This document shows positions 54,235-63,176 of a stretch of 64,000 nt of DNA, one piece after another. Each line of letters starts with the position of its first letter. The stretch's first letter is position 1. A program made the position numbers and the translations under genes. The notes under the pieces are model-generated. The model saw nothing but the letters and a program-made list of their open reading frames with translations. It was not told where the DNA came from and searched no databases. Source of the DNA: Puniceicoccaceae bacterium (GTDB taxonomy: Bacteria > Verrucomicrobiota > Verrucomicrobiia > Opitutales > Coraliomargaritaceae); assembly GCA_018402305.1 (NCBI GenBank), contig JAGYJE010000003.1, positions 164,538 through 228,537 of the forward strand, read 5' to 3'.

Positions 54235-56397
54235 ATGAAGAAGAACGTATCCACCTTTACGGTCGGCGACACTGTGGTCGTCTACCACTTTCCGAAAGAA
54301 GGGGGCGGTGCGCCGCAACTTTCGCTGCGCCCCAAGAGCCTGCCGCCGGTCCAGCACCGGGCAGTACTGCCGCCGGAGGTCGAGATCAAGGGATTGCCCG
54401 AGCGATGGCAGCCGCGGCGGGCGTGGGATTTGGATTCCCTGGTCCAGCTGAAATGCCGGGGCGACCTTGAAGCAGGGGGCTTTTCCCAGGGTCGCACGAT
54501 GCGCGCTGGGCCGTCGAGCGCGCTTTTGGAGTTCATTGACCAAGAAGTCGAGAAGGGCGGGGGCGAGACCACGGTGGTGACTCGGCTGAAGCATCCTGCC
54601 GGCTTGATCTGCGCACACCGCCTACGTTGGCGGGGGCGGACTCCGGTCTTCGATTCGAGCGTGCGGGTCGAGAATCAGGGCAGTGATCCGGTCACGCTTG
54701 AGATGCTGAGCAGTTTCTCCCTTGGTGGGATGACGCCTTACGCGGAGGATGACGCGCCGAATCGGCTCTTCGCCCATCGCTATCGCTCGGCCTGGAGTGC
54801 GGAGGGTCGTCTGGAGACCCGATCGCTGGAGGCACTCCATTTGGAGCGTTCCTGGCTCGGGCACAGCCACCAGAGCGAGCGCTTCGGGCAGATCGGGTCC
54901 ATGCCGGTGCGGGGCTTTTTCCCCTTTTTCGCCTTGGAGGACCGTGAAGCGGGCGTTCTTTGGGGCGCGCGTCTGGCTTGCCCGGGCTCCTGGCAAATGG
55001 AAATCTTCCGGAAGGACGATTTTGTCGCGCTTTCGGGCGGGCAGGCTGACCTCGAGTTCGGGCATTGGTGGAAGACTTTGCAGCCGGGCGAGAGCTTTGA
55101 AACGCCGACGGCGCATCTGGCTTGTCTCCAGGGCGACATCGACGCGCTTTCGCAGCGCTTGGTTCTTGCCCAGGAGTCCGCGTTGGCCGAGCTGCCGTTG
55201 ACGGAGAAGGAATTGCCCATCGTGGTCAACGAGTGGTGCATTAGTTGGGGCAGTCCCACCCATGCCAATCTATCGGCTTTGGCCGAGCGGCTGCGGGGCA
55301 CGCCAGCCAAGTATCTGGTGATCGACGATGGCTGGGCCGAACGTCCCAGCGACGGGGTTCTGCAGAACGGCGATTGGGTGATCAACCGGAAGTCATTCCC
55401 TGAGGGTCTGGCCGCGACCAGCCGGGTCATCCGCGAAGCTGGTTTGATTCCCGGCATCTGGTTCGAATTCGAGGTCTGCAGTCCCGGCTCGAAGGCCTTC
55501 GCACTTTCCGACCACCATCTGCAGCGGGACGGCGCGGTGCTGCAGGTCGGCAGCCGACGGTTCTGGGACTTCCGGGATCCGTTCACTTTTGCCTATCTGA
55601 CGGAGAAAGTCATCGATCTGCTCCGCGACAATGATTTCGGCTATCTCAAGGTGGACTACAACGATACCATTGGTCTCGGCGTGGACGGGGCTGAGTCGCC
55701 CGGCGAGGGCCTGCGTCAGCACTTGGAGGGCCTGCAAGCCTTCTTTCGGAAACTGCGCGAAGCCCTGCCCGAACTGGTGATCGAAAACTGTTCCTCCGGC
55801 GGGCACCGGCTGGAGCCTTCGATGCAGGCACTTTGCTCGATGGGTTCATTTTCCGATGCCCATGAGACACGCGAGATCCCGATCATCGCGGCCAATCTGC
55901 AGCGTCTGATCCTTCCCCGGCAATGTCAAGTTTGGGCGGTGCTGCGTCAGGACGACAGCCTGCAAAGGTTGGCCTATTCGCTGGCGGCGAACTTTCTCGG
56001 GCGGATGTGCCTTTCCGGGGAGGTGTACGGTCTTAGCCCGGCCCAGTGGAAGCTGACGCTCGGGGCGATGGAGCTGTATCGGCGGGTGTATCCAATTATT
56101 CGCGACGGCGTTTCCACCTTCCATGGCGCGACCGGGGAGAGCTGGCGGCATCCTCAGGGCTGGCAGGCAGTCCTGCGCCGGAGCACCAAAGGCGACCGCG
56201 CTTTATTGGTGGTGCACAGCTTCGCCAAGCCGTTCGAACGGGAGATCGCTATCGACCTGCCGGAAGGCGGAGGATGGAAACTGGCGGAAGCCTGGCCGGA
56301 GCGCAGCGGACACGCCGTGCGCGTGTCGCGGGGAAAGTTGCGGATCGAGCTGAAGGGCGAATTCCGGGCGGCGGTGTGCGTAGTGGAGCGAGGCTGA
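54235..56397 (+). CDS. GH36-type alpha-galactosidase, cytoplasmic
   Basis: This is a 720-residue enzyme with an N-terminal beta-sandwich (1-320), a central barrel and a C-terminal beta domain. WCISWGSPTHANL and YLVIDDGWAER are barrel starts. The predicted nucleophile is Asp474 in YLKVDYND and the acid/base is Asp541 in SFSDAHET; ENCSSGGHR is the standard GH36 strand between them. There is no signal peptide. Known activities are alpha-galactosidase and alpha-N-acetylgalactosaminidase. The start is not certain: a GGAGG site ends 20 nt upstream and directly precedes an out-of-frame ATG at 54216. It is divergent from GH29 and carries the same TTGCAA-type operator. Confidence 0.88.
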   Translation: MKKNVSTFTVGDTVVVYHFPKEGGGAPQLSLRPKSLPPVQHRAVLPPEVEIKGLPERWQPRRAWDLDSLVQLKCRGDLEAGGFSQGRTMRAGPSSALLEFIDQEVEKGGGETTVVTRLKHPAGLICAHRLRWRGRTPVFDSSVRVENQGSDPVTLEMLSSFSLGGMTPYAEDDAPNRLFAHRYRSAWSAEGRLETRSLEALHLERSWLGHSHQSERFGQIGSMPVRGFFPFFALEDREAGVLWGARLACPGSWQMEIFRKDDFVALSGGQADLEFGHWWKTLQPGESFETPTAHLACLQGDIDALSQRLVLAQESALAELPLTEKELPIVVNEWCISWGSPTHANLSALAERLRGTPAKYLVIDDGWAERPSDGVLQNGDWVINRKSFPEGLAATSRVIREAGLIPGIWFEFEVCSPGSKAFALSDHHLQRDGAVLQVGSRRFWDFRDPFTFAYLTEKVIDLLRDNDFGYLKVDYNDTIGLGVDGAESPGEGLRQHLEGLQAFFRKLREALPELVIENCSSGGHRLEPSMQALCSMGSFSDAHETREIPIIAANLQRLILPRQCQVWAVLRQDDSLQRLAYSLAANFLGRMCLSGEVYGLSPAQWKLTLGAMELYRRVYPIIRDGVSTFHGATGESWRHPQGWQAVLRRSTKGDRALLVVHSFAKPFEREIAIDLPEGGGWKLAEAWPERSGHAVRVSRGKLRIELKGEFRAAVCVVERG

Positions 56398-56483
56398 TAA
56401 TTTAATTGGTGCCTTTCGTGATCTAACTGGGGGGGAGGCATTGATTGGTTGCCATGAACTGATTAGACCGATTGGTTTTTGTC

Positions 56484-56637
56484 ATGTCCGACTCCATGAC
56501 GCCTGATCCGCACGACCGCTTTTTCAAGGGGAAGGCTTTCGAGGCCTTGGAAGCCTTGGTTCGAAGCGGGGCTGACGACCTGACCTATCTTCGCACGGCT
56601 TTAACCTATTTGTTCATGGTCTCGGGCTTTCAAGTAG
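56484..56637 (+). pseudogene. Rpn-family recombination-promoting nuclease, remnant
   Basis: The fragment begins MSDSMTPDPHDRFFK, the N-terminal signature of Rpn/transposase_31 (PD-(D/E)XK) proteins, and then jumps to FEALEALVRSGADDLTYLRT-type helices that resemble the far C-terminal half. The catalytic middle (about 150 residues) is missing, so it is inactive. The frame continues without family features into the antisense ATPase scrap. Confidence 0.55.
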
Positions 56638-56835
56638 TTTCAAGCGCTCCAGTTTTTGGCGGATGCGTGCGCGGTAGCGGCGCTGACGCTCGGCGTTTTT
56701 TTCTTGTTTGTGACGCTCACTGACTTTGGCGACTGGAATCGCGCGCAACAGAAAGGCATCTTCCATGTAAGCCAGGAAGTGGTAACGCGTTTCGCGACTG
56801 ACGGGTATCCCCTGCGATAAGGACGACACTCGCAA
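56614..56835 (-). pseudogene. DUF4143-type AAA ATPase, C-terminal scrap
   Basis: The minus strand reads VSRETRYHFLAYMEDAFLLR, then AIPVAKVSERHKQ, which matches the winged-helix-to-DUF4143 junction of prokaryotic AAA ATPases (SK.T...YL.YLEDAFL). The ATPase domain before it and the DUF4143 domain after it are missing. The tail NAERQRRYRARIRQKLERL is encoded over the 28-nt repeat and is probably unrelated. Confidence 0.5.
56638..56665. repeat. 28-nt direct repeat, right copy
   Basis: It matches 52461-52488 at 27 of 28 positions in the same orientation. A shorter local echo, TTTCAAGT, lies just upstream at 56628-56635. Confidence 0.65.
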
Positions 56836-56851
56836 GAATTTTATAGTTTAC

Positions 56852-56863
56852 GTTATCGATTAT
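56852..56863. promoter_or_regulatory. Near-match LacI operator before its own gene
   Basis: GTTATCGATTAT lies 21 bp before the LacI start. It keeps nine bases of the GTTATCGATAAC palindrome found before the next two genes and degenerates in the right half, which may give weaker autoregulation. Confidence 0.5.
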
Positions 56864-56883
56864 TCATCGAACGTATTCAGGAG

Positions 56884-57906
56884 ATGGCAAAGTCTCAAAT
56901 TACACTGAAACATATCGGGGTGCGTGCAGGCGTGACGAGTATGACCGTATCGAGGATACTGCGTGATCCTGAGCATTCCAGCTATCCAGAGGAAACCCGG
57001 AAACGAGTTCTCAAAGCTGCGAAAGATCTTCATTACTCAGGGAACCGCTTGGCTGGAAGCATGAGAAGCGGGCGCAGTCGTCTTATAGGAATCATCATAC
57101 CTTACAACCAACCGGAGTTGCTCGATTCAATCAAGTCAGCTACGATTCATAATGATTACCGAACAATACTTGAGTTTTCCTCCATGCCAGATTCAGACGA
57201 TAACATTAAGTCTTTGCTGAATGTTTTAGAATATCAGGTTGACGGCATCATTTGGCTACCCGCGTTCCCGAAAGTCCCAAGCAAGGTAGAGGCAGCTCTC
57301 AAGAGATCCGGAACCCCAATAGTTTTCTTGGAGCGCCATGTCCAAGGTTTTAGTCGGATGCCTCTTGTTTGGGTTGACTGGAATCAGGCATTCAGCGAAC
57401 TAATTTCCGTGTTGAAGGAAAAAGGCTATAGCAAATGCAGCCTTTTAAAGTCCGCGAATGATGATTCAAAGATTGAGCAACTTCATGAGCAGGAGCTTTC
57501 CCGTGTCTGTCAGCAGTTAAACTTCCCGATGGCAGCTGATTCGATTTTGGATACGCCACTCGCATTAAAGGACTTTGAGCATGCAACCCGCAGGAAAGGC
57601 GAAAAAATAGCTCTCCTTGGCCAAATCTGGCCCGTAGTCAGTGTCAGTAACATCTCTAAAGAAATAGGTATTAAATTGCCTGACTCGCTGGGACTTGTCA
57701 TGCTGGGTGATATTCTGCTTGGAGATCAATATCACCTTTCGCAACTGATGGATCCAAGACTCACCGCTCTGTCCGTCAATTATGCAAAAATTGCGAATGT
57801 AGCATCAGGATTATTGTTTGATTCGCTCAAAACTGATGCAACGACACTACCGAGTCGGAAATTTCTGTTGCCTTCGATTGTCTGGCACCCTGGTCAGACT
57901 ATTTGA
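56884..57906 (+). CDS. LacI-family transcriptional regulator
   Basis: This is a 340-residue protein with a classical N-terminal HTH (TLKHIGVRAGVTSMTVSRIL) and a hinge HYSGNRLAGSMRSGRSRLIG close to the LacI consensus, followed by the sugar-binding domain (LIGIIIPYNQPELLDSIK ... VDGIIWLPAF). It sits at the head of an AT-richer unit with GH29 and the multidomain glycosidase at 59604. Three related ATCGAT-centred palindromes precede this gene and those two, consistent with LacI proteins that bind sites with a central CG. The inducer would be a fucose-related sugar (inference). Confidence 0.92.
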   Translation: MAKSQITLKHIGVRAGVTSMTVSRILRDPEHSSYPEETRKRVLKAAKDLHYSGNRLAGSMRSGRSRLIGIIIPYNQPELLDSIKSATIHNDYRTILEFSSMPDSDDNIKSLLNVLEYQVDGIIWLPAFPKVPSKVEAALKRSGTPIVFLERHVQGFSRMPLVWVDWNQAFSELISVLKEKGYSKCSLLKSANDDSKIEQLHEQELSRVCQQLNFPMAADSILDTPLALKDFEHATRRKGEKIALLGQIWPVVSVSNISKEIGIKLPDSLGLVMLGDILLGDQYHLSQLMDPRLTALSVNYAKIANVASGLLFDSLKTDATTLPSRKFLLPSIVWHPGQTI

Positions 57907-57970
57907 TTTGGTTTATACTGCTATGGTTGGCTTTATTAAATGTCTTCACTGATGTTTTTTTGCTTGATAG

Positions 57971-57982
57971 GTTATCGATAAC
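57971..57982. promoter_or_regulatory. LacI operator GTTATCGATAAC before GH29
   Basis: This is a perfect 12-bp palindrome 61 bp before the GH29 start. The left flank (ATAG) is shared with the site at 59564-59581. It is assigned to the adjacent LacI regulator by location and symmetry. Confidence 0.7.
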
Positions 57983-58043
57983 GCATTTTATGGCTCAAGT
58001 GTAGTGCAAAGGATTATCGGCAATCGCCATATACTGAAAATTT

Positions 58044-59372
58044 TTGATGAAAAACGTAGAAGGAATTAGTAATTTAAACGTTGAGAAGTATGCTCATCGT
58101 GACCATTCGGAATCGAGCTCGCCACGATTTAGCCGGCAGCTTGGGCTCTTTGTGCACTGGGGGCTGTATGCGATAGAGGGTTGGCATGAGCAGCAGCAGT
58201 GGCGTCGCAATGAGAGCCGGTCTGAATACGAGGCTCTTCAGGAAATGTTTACGGCCGACAAATTTGATGCAGAGGAATGGCTTGATCTAGCCCAGCAAGG
58301 TGGCATGTCCTATCTTGTTTTGACTGCTAAGCATCTGGACGGTTTCTGCCTTTGGGACACGAGCACGACGGATTTTAATTCGGTCAAGTCCCCATTCGGC
58401 CGCGACGTAATCGCTGAGGTAACAGCAGCCTGTCGACGTCGTTCATTTCCGTTTGGCATCTATTTCTCGGTTACGGATTATCACCATAACAGTTATCCCC
58501 AGCGTGGGATCGGGCATGAAAAGGCGAAAAATGAAAGCGGGGATCATCCTGATTGGTCGACTTACCTCGAATATATGAAGGAGCAGGTGAAAGAACTTTG
58601 CACGAACTATGGGCAAATTGATTATTGGTGGTGGGATGCTGGGTCTGAAACGGGCTATTTCCATCCAGAAGTGAATGCGATGATTCGAGAGTTGGTTCCG
58701 GGAATCCTTATCAATAACCGTGGTTTGTCAGACGACTGGGACTTCAGCACTCCTGAACGGGATTACGATAACACCGTCTACGGTTTAAAACCTTTTTCGA
58801 GAACCACAGAGGCCTGTCAATCCGTGGGGATAGAGAGCTGGGGGTATCGAAAGGATGAGGATTATTTTAGTCTGCGGTTTCTGACGCAGGAGATCGCGCG
58901 AACCCTCAGCAAGGGCGGGAATTATCTGCTCAATGTGGGTCCAATGGCTGATGGTACTGTCGGCAGTGAGGCTCAAAGCCTAATACAGGCCATTGGGGTG
59001 TGGAGTAAAAAAGCAAGGCTTGCATTTGAAGCTACGCACTGGATCGGATCAACCGAGAATAAAGAGGGTATAGTACTTCAGAATGGAAATTATGTTTATA
59101 TCGTACTGATCCAGCCGCTGGAACGGAGCAGACTAATCATCCCGCAGATACGGGAATGTCCGAGACGGGTACGTTTTTTAAATACCAAGAAATCACTGCA
59201 GGCCTCGGTCGATTATCTCCCTTCGCGCTTCCGTGAGGACTATCCCGTGCTTCGCATCTCTAAAATACTTGAATCCTTAATGACAATCAACGAAGCGGGT
59301 GTCATTGAAATGATGTTTGAAGAGGTGCCTGAGATACATTCGTCTGATGGCAGTTGGATCGCGCCCGCGTAA
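58044..59372 (+). CDS. GH29 alpha-L-fucosidase, second
   Basis: This is a 442-residue GH29 protein. Barrel motifs are LGLFVHWGLYAIEGWHEQQQ, YLVLTAKHLDGFCLWDT, GIYFSVTDYHHNSYP and the nucleophile region DYWWWDAGS with Asp198; GGNYLLNVGPMADGTV is the classical GH29 end motif. A C-terminal beta domain (about 335-430) is present, unlike in the GH29 at 52796. No signal peptide is visible. It belongs to the LacI unit and carries a GTTATCGATAAC operator 61 bp upstream. The likely substrate is an imported fucosylated oligosaccharide. Confidence 0.92.
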   Translation: MMKNVEGISNLNVEKYAHRDHSESSSPRFSRQLGLFVHWGLYAIEGWHEQQQWRRNESRSEYEALQEMFTADKFDAEEWLDLAQQGGMSYLVLTAKHLDGFCLWDTSTTDFNSVKSPFGRDVIAEVTAACRRRSFPFGIYFSVTDYHHNSYPQRGIGHEKAKNESGDHPDWSTYLEYMKEQVKELCTNYGQIDYWWWDAGSETGYFHPEVNAMIRELVPGILINNRGLSDDWDFSTPERDYDNTVYGLKPFSRTTEACQSVGIESWGYRKDEDYFSLRFLTQEIARTLSKGGNYLLNVGPMADGTVGSEAQSLIQAIGVWSKKARLAFEATHWIGSTENKEGIVLQNGNYVYIVLIQPLERSRLIIPQIRECPRRVRFLNTKKSLQASVDYLPSRFREDYPVLRISKILESLMTINEAGVIEMMFEEVPEIHSSDGSWIAPA

Positions 59373-59563
59373 GCGGATATGAGTATTCGTGCCATATTCG
59401 GGTTGCTTCAGTGGTACAGTCTTTGGCGCCAGGCACGTGCGCTCCTGCATCCGTTCAAAGTACGGAGCCACTTCATTCCGTCGTTTATATGCAATGCGCC
59501 TGCTATCGAATTTTCGGTCGGGTAATTGATCGAAAATGATTGACAAGGACATAAACTAAAAGA

Positions 59564-59581
59564 TAGGTTATCGATAACCTA
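59564..59581. promoter_or_regulatory. LacI operator, perfect 18-bp palindrome
   Basis: TAGGTTATCGATAACCTA is symmetric over all 18 bases. It lies 22 bp before the ATG of the multidomain glycosidase and shares its 12-bp core with 57971-57982. Confidence 0.75.
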
Positions 59582-59603
59582 AATTCTTTTTCTCCATATC
59601 ATC

Positions 59604-62600
59604 ATGTTACACTATAAAACTTTTTCATCTTGGTTTACCGGATTGTCCGCCTTCGTTCTTCTTGCGTTTCTTAGCTTCACTGCCCTTGAGGCTGAAGAAG
59701 ACTCCAGATCAGGAGCTGTAGAAATAGGGCAAGAATTATACACTAAATCCCCAATACCTCTGCCCCGAGGCTTCACTTGGGTGCCTGCGGGGGGGGGGGA
59801 CAGTACGGGTTCTGTTCGCGGAGCACGCCAGGTTCCCAGCGATTACTCATTTCTTATAGCCTCGAATATTCTACATGGCGGTGAGTTTTCTGGTGCACTT
59901 GTCAGTGCGGAGTTTAAATTGATGGTCGACGAGGGCAGTAAGGTCGAAATATTTATTCAACATAATGACAGAAACAGCGGTTATTTGAGTACGTCCGGGC
60001 TTCGCGCTCTCAAGGGAACGGACGGTCAGTGGAAAACAGTCACTGTAAGTGGCGAGGTGCCGGAAGCATGTCGGCACATTCAGTTTGGAGTCCGCGTCGC
60101 CAGAGGTTTCACAGGTTCCTTTGAACTCGACGAGGTTAAGGTTTATTACTACCCGAGTGCCATCGAGCAAACAACATCCGGATTCACGAAAACTGAGCCG
60201 TATGGATCGACTTGGAAAGATGGTGAAACTTACATGCCAAGGTATGCGGGCAAGCCGATCACGATTGACGGAACGTTGGATGATACCGCTTGGAAAGAGG
60301 CGGAATGGCAGGCGGAGTTCACGGTATTGAGCCGCGAAACAAAGAGTTCAGCTCAGACTGCCTTCGCCCTGGCTTATGATACTGACTTTTTGTATCTTGC
60401 GGTTCGTTGCGAAGAACCCTCCGCGCAGATCGTCTCTGAAGCTCGTATTCGCGGTGAGGATGAAATATGGAGCATCGATGATTTTGTGCAGTTTTTTTTG
60501 GCTCCGGGCGGCCAACGCTTAGAGTATTTCTTCTTTAGTGTCAACGCATCCGGGTCGATTGCCGAGGGCAAAGGCCTACAGTCTGGCACTGTGCAGGATG
60601 TATCTTGGATAAGCCGTGCAAAATCCGCAACGCAGAAGACGGAAAAGGCTTGGACCCTTGAATTGGCGATCCCGTGGGCAGATATCGAAATACCACCCGG
60701 GTTTGAGAGTCCGTGGGGATTCAATGTTGTGCGCAAGCGGACAAAAACGGAGTTCGGGCGTTCGGAGCATTCCACTTTTGTTCCGCTTGATTTTAATTTT
60801 CATCAACCTGCTTCCTTTGCCCGGGTTTCATTTAATTCTAATATTTTTGAATCCAGGCTATACGAATTTCAGTCGATTGATTTAGGGCGCCTGAAAATGA
60901 AGTCAGGCCAGATTATTCTTCCTATTGATATTGTGTTACGCAATTTTGATACCCGTCCACGCATCGCGAAGGTGCGCACTTCACTATCCGGCGCAATCGA
61001 ACACGAAATCGGATCCTTCTCTGATTTGCAAGTTGTTCTTGATTCAGGTCAGGTTGTAAAAAGAGATGTCGCGATCAAGGTCAGGGAGAGTGGTTCTGAA
61101 TTGCTTACAGTCGAGGTTTTCGATCCTTCCAATCCGAAGCGGATCTTAGCGAGGAACATTCAGCGGGTGGATCAGGAATTCAGGCCATTTCAGCTTCAGT
61201 TGAAGGAACCCTCATACAAGCAGTCGATTTTTCCCACTCAGAACCTGGAGGCTATTGAGGGGTATGTGGAATTTGCGATTGAGCAAAGTCAATTAAAGGA
61301 CGCAAGTGCACACTTTACTCTAACGTGTCGGGACTCTTCAGAAGTCATTGCTGAAGCTGATTTGGAAGACTGGAATGATCCTCGTTTTCGTTTGGCTGTT
61401 CCGAATCTTGCCGTAGGAGCCTATGATCTCCGGGTTGAAATCACGGGTCCCCAGCTTTCGCTTGGTTATGATGAAACCCTTGTAATCCGCAAGCTGGCAC
61501 CCTCGCCGTCGGGGATTGAGTGGCGAATTGATCGTCTGGGAAATTTACTGCGTAACGGAGTTCCGTTTTTGCCGGTTGGCTGGTACAGTATCAATAACTT
61601 GCAACTGGTTGAAGCGGGGAGTGTCTATACGATTGTTTTAAGCTATGCGGCGCAATTCAGGGACCTTTCGGTTTTACGCGAGTATTTGGATGGGGTCGCT
61701 GCGGCTGGGGCTTATGCAATCATCTATCCGACTGAAGAAGGTGCCCGCCCTGAAACGATCCTTCGCGAGCCATTGGACGAAGCTACCCGCAAGCAACTCC
61801 GTAAACGGGTGACTGCTCTGATGGATCATCCGGCGCTTTTAGCTTGGTATATCGCGGACGAACCTGAGTTTAATAGGATTACCGCTTCTCGGGTCTCCGA
61901 ACTGCATGAGCTAATATCTGAAATCGATCCATATCATCCTACGATACTCGTAAATAATACGATTCGAGGCATTCCTCGATTTGCGCATTGCGCGGATATT
62001 TTGGCACCTAATCCGTTTCCTTATTTCATAGAGAACGGCAATGCAAGGCCGAATGCACTGCAAAATGTGACGCAATTTATAAAAGTAGCGCGTTCTGAAG
62101 CATCGACCAATCAAGCTGTATGGGTGGTGCCTCAAGCCCACGACACCACTGATTTTGGCGGAATTAGCGAGCGTGCGCCAACTTTCCGCGAGTCACGAAA
62201 CATGGTTTGGCAGGCTATAGCTGCAGATGCACGTGGTATCTTGTGGTGGGCATATTCTCGTGTTTACCCTAATTTGGACGATTCTGTTTCAGGCAATGCT
62301 TATCTGGCAGAGGAAGTGCAGTCGATGGAACAGTTTATTCATTCGCCAGCAGAGAAATTGCCGGAGTTTGAGCTCAAGGAAGGAGCCGGTCCCGTATTTG
62401 TAGCACACAGATCTTTTAACGATCAACAAGCTCTGATAGTCGTGAATGCTGCTTACGAAAATAGTGCAGTTACAGTCCATGCACTGGAAACCGTTGCTAA
62501 GACTCTCTACAATTTGGGCACAACTGAAGAATATAATGTCGATGATGAGGGAAATCTTGAACTCGACCTTTCACCTCTTGAAGTTCTTATACTCACCACC

Positions 62601-63083
62601 AATGAAGGTGTCTTTCCGCCGGATGCCTTGGCTACTATTGAGAGACAACTTCTAGACAAAAGGCAGTCCCGTTTTCGCAATGGAAATTTGGCTCTTCGCC
62701 AGCATGGAGCTAAGCTAATGACTGCTTCGAAAAAATCCAAAGCTTCACCAGGCTCTCATTGGATGCAAGATGGAGTTCGGAACGGCATCGGTTGGACGAG
62801 TGCCCCTTTCAAGGGGGAGGAGGCCATCGACATTCGATTTGAGGGTATTGAGACCGTTTCAAAGATTCTAATGTTCACAGACAGTGTCAGTGCTTTTCGA
62901 ATCGATTCTATCGAAGATGAAGGTGTTAAAAGAATAGGAGAGTGGGATTCTCTGAATGGGAATCCAATCGAGCTGGTTTTTTCACCAGTCGCGACATCTC
63001 ATATCCGTCTTACTGTGACTGGCCTGCGCGATAGTAAAAGCGCTGTATCGATCTCTGAGTTGGAAGTGTACTCTGATGGTTAA
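59604..63083 (+). CDS. Secreted multidomain glycosidase: CBM9-like, TIM barrel, discoidin-like
   Basis: This is a 1159-residue exported protein (signal about 1-31, ending ALEAEE). Residues 35-185 form a beta-sandwich. At 210-410 is a CBM9/DOMON-like sugar-binding domain (ITIDGTLDDTAWKEAEW, YLAVRCEEP, DDFVQFFLAPGG). Beta modules follow to about 600. A TIM barrel at 615-900 has NLLRNGVPFLPVGWYS and AWYIADEPEF, with candidate acid/base Glu753, as in GH2/GH5-like families. Residues 990-1159 form an F5/8-type C-like end. Codons 62-66 include an unbroken run of 11 G (59789-59799), a possible slippage site. The LacI operator overlaps its promoter region. The substrate is unknown, but fucose-containing polymers are suggested by the neighbouring GH29. 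Confidence 0.78.
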   Translation: MLHYKTFSSWFTGLSAFVLLAFLSFTALEAEEDSRSGAVEIGQELYTKSPIPLPRGFTWVPAGGGDSTGSVRGARQVPSDYSFLIASNILHGGEFSGALVSAEFKLMVDEGSKVEIFIQHNDRNSGYLSTSGLRALKGTDGQWKTVTVSGEVPEACRHIQFGVRVARGFTGSFELDEVKVYYYPSAIEQTTSGFTKTEPYGSTWKDGETYMPRYAGKPITIDGTLDDTAWKEAEWQAEFTVLSRETKSSAQTAFALAYDTDFLYLAVRCEEPSAQIVSEARIRGEDEIWSIDDFVQFFLAPGGQRLEYFFFSVNASGSIAEGKGLQSGTVQDVSWISRAKSATQKTEKAWTLELAIPWADIEIPPGFESPWGFNVVRKRTKTEFGRSEHSTFVPLDFNFHQPASFARVSFNSNIFESRLYEFQSIDLGRLKMKSGQIILPIDIVLRNFDTRPRIAKVRTSLSGAIEHEIGSFSDLQVVLDSGQVVKRDVAIKVRESGSELLTVEVFDPSNPKRILARNIQRVDQEFRPFQLQLKEPSYKQSIFPTQNLEAIEGYVEFAIEQSQLKDASAHFTLTCRDSSEVIAEADLEDWNDPRFRLAVPNLAVGAYDLRVEITGPQLSLGYDETLVIRKLAPSPSGIEWRIDRLGNLLRNGVPFLPVGWYSINNLQLVEAGSVYTIVLSYAAQFRDLSVLREYLDGVAAAGAYAIIYPTEEGARPETILREPLDEATRKQLRKRVTALMDHPALLAWYIADEPEFNRITASRVSELHELISEIDPYHPTILVNNTIRGIPRFAHCADILAPNPFPYFIENGNARPNALQNVTQFIKVARSEASTNQAVWVVPQAHDTTDFGGISERAPTFRESRNMVWQAIAADARGILWWAYSRVYPNLDDSVSGNAYLAEEVQSMEQFIHSPAEKLPEFELKEGAGPVFVAHRSFNDQQALIVVNAAYENSAVTVHALETVAKTLYNLGTTEEYNVDDEGNLELDLSPLEVLILTTNEGVFPPDALATIERQLLDKRQSRFRNGNLALRQHGAKLMTASKKSKASPGSHWMQDGVRNGIGWTSAPFKGEEAIDIRFEGIETVSKILMFTDSVSAFRIDSIEDEGVKRIGEWDSLNGNPIELVFSPVATSHIRLTVTGLRDSKSAVSISELEVYSDG
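59789..59799 (+). repeat. Poly-G tract of 11 in coding sequence
   Basis: Eleven consecutive G within codons for Ala-Gly-Gly-Gly-Asp (residues 62-66) of the multidomain glycosidase. Gain or loss of one base would shift the frame just after the signal peptide. It is by far the longest homopolymer in a coding region of this window. Confidence 0.85.
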
Positions 63084-63176
63084 TAAGCTGGAATTCCAAC
63101 ATTGTCGTTTGCTGAGTGCGCTTTAAGGTAAACACATCATGAATGGTGGGAGAACTATACTGGCAAATCATTAGAG

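Larger units (their letters stand above)
56398..56883. other. Gene-debris region between GH36 and the LacI unit
   Basis: These 486 bp hold an N-terminal scrap of an Rpn-type nuclease on the plus strand, the right copy of the 28-nt repeat, a C-terminal scrap of a DUF4143-type ATPase on the minus strand, and a near-match to the LacI operator at 56852-56863. Base composition changes here from GC-rich to AT-richer. Confidence 0.6.

Noticed and set aside
54216..54470. Alternative small gene starting at ATG 54216 after a GGAGG site
   Set aside because: The ribosome site is only 1 nt from the ATG, the frame has no family features and it lies inside the GH36 N-terminal domain.
56398..56883. An active transposase or defence gene between GH36 and LacI
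   Set aside because: Only short N- or C-terminal scraps of Rpn and ATPase families are present; catalytic parts are missing.
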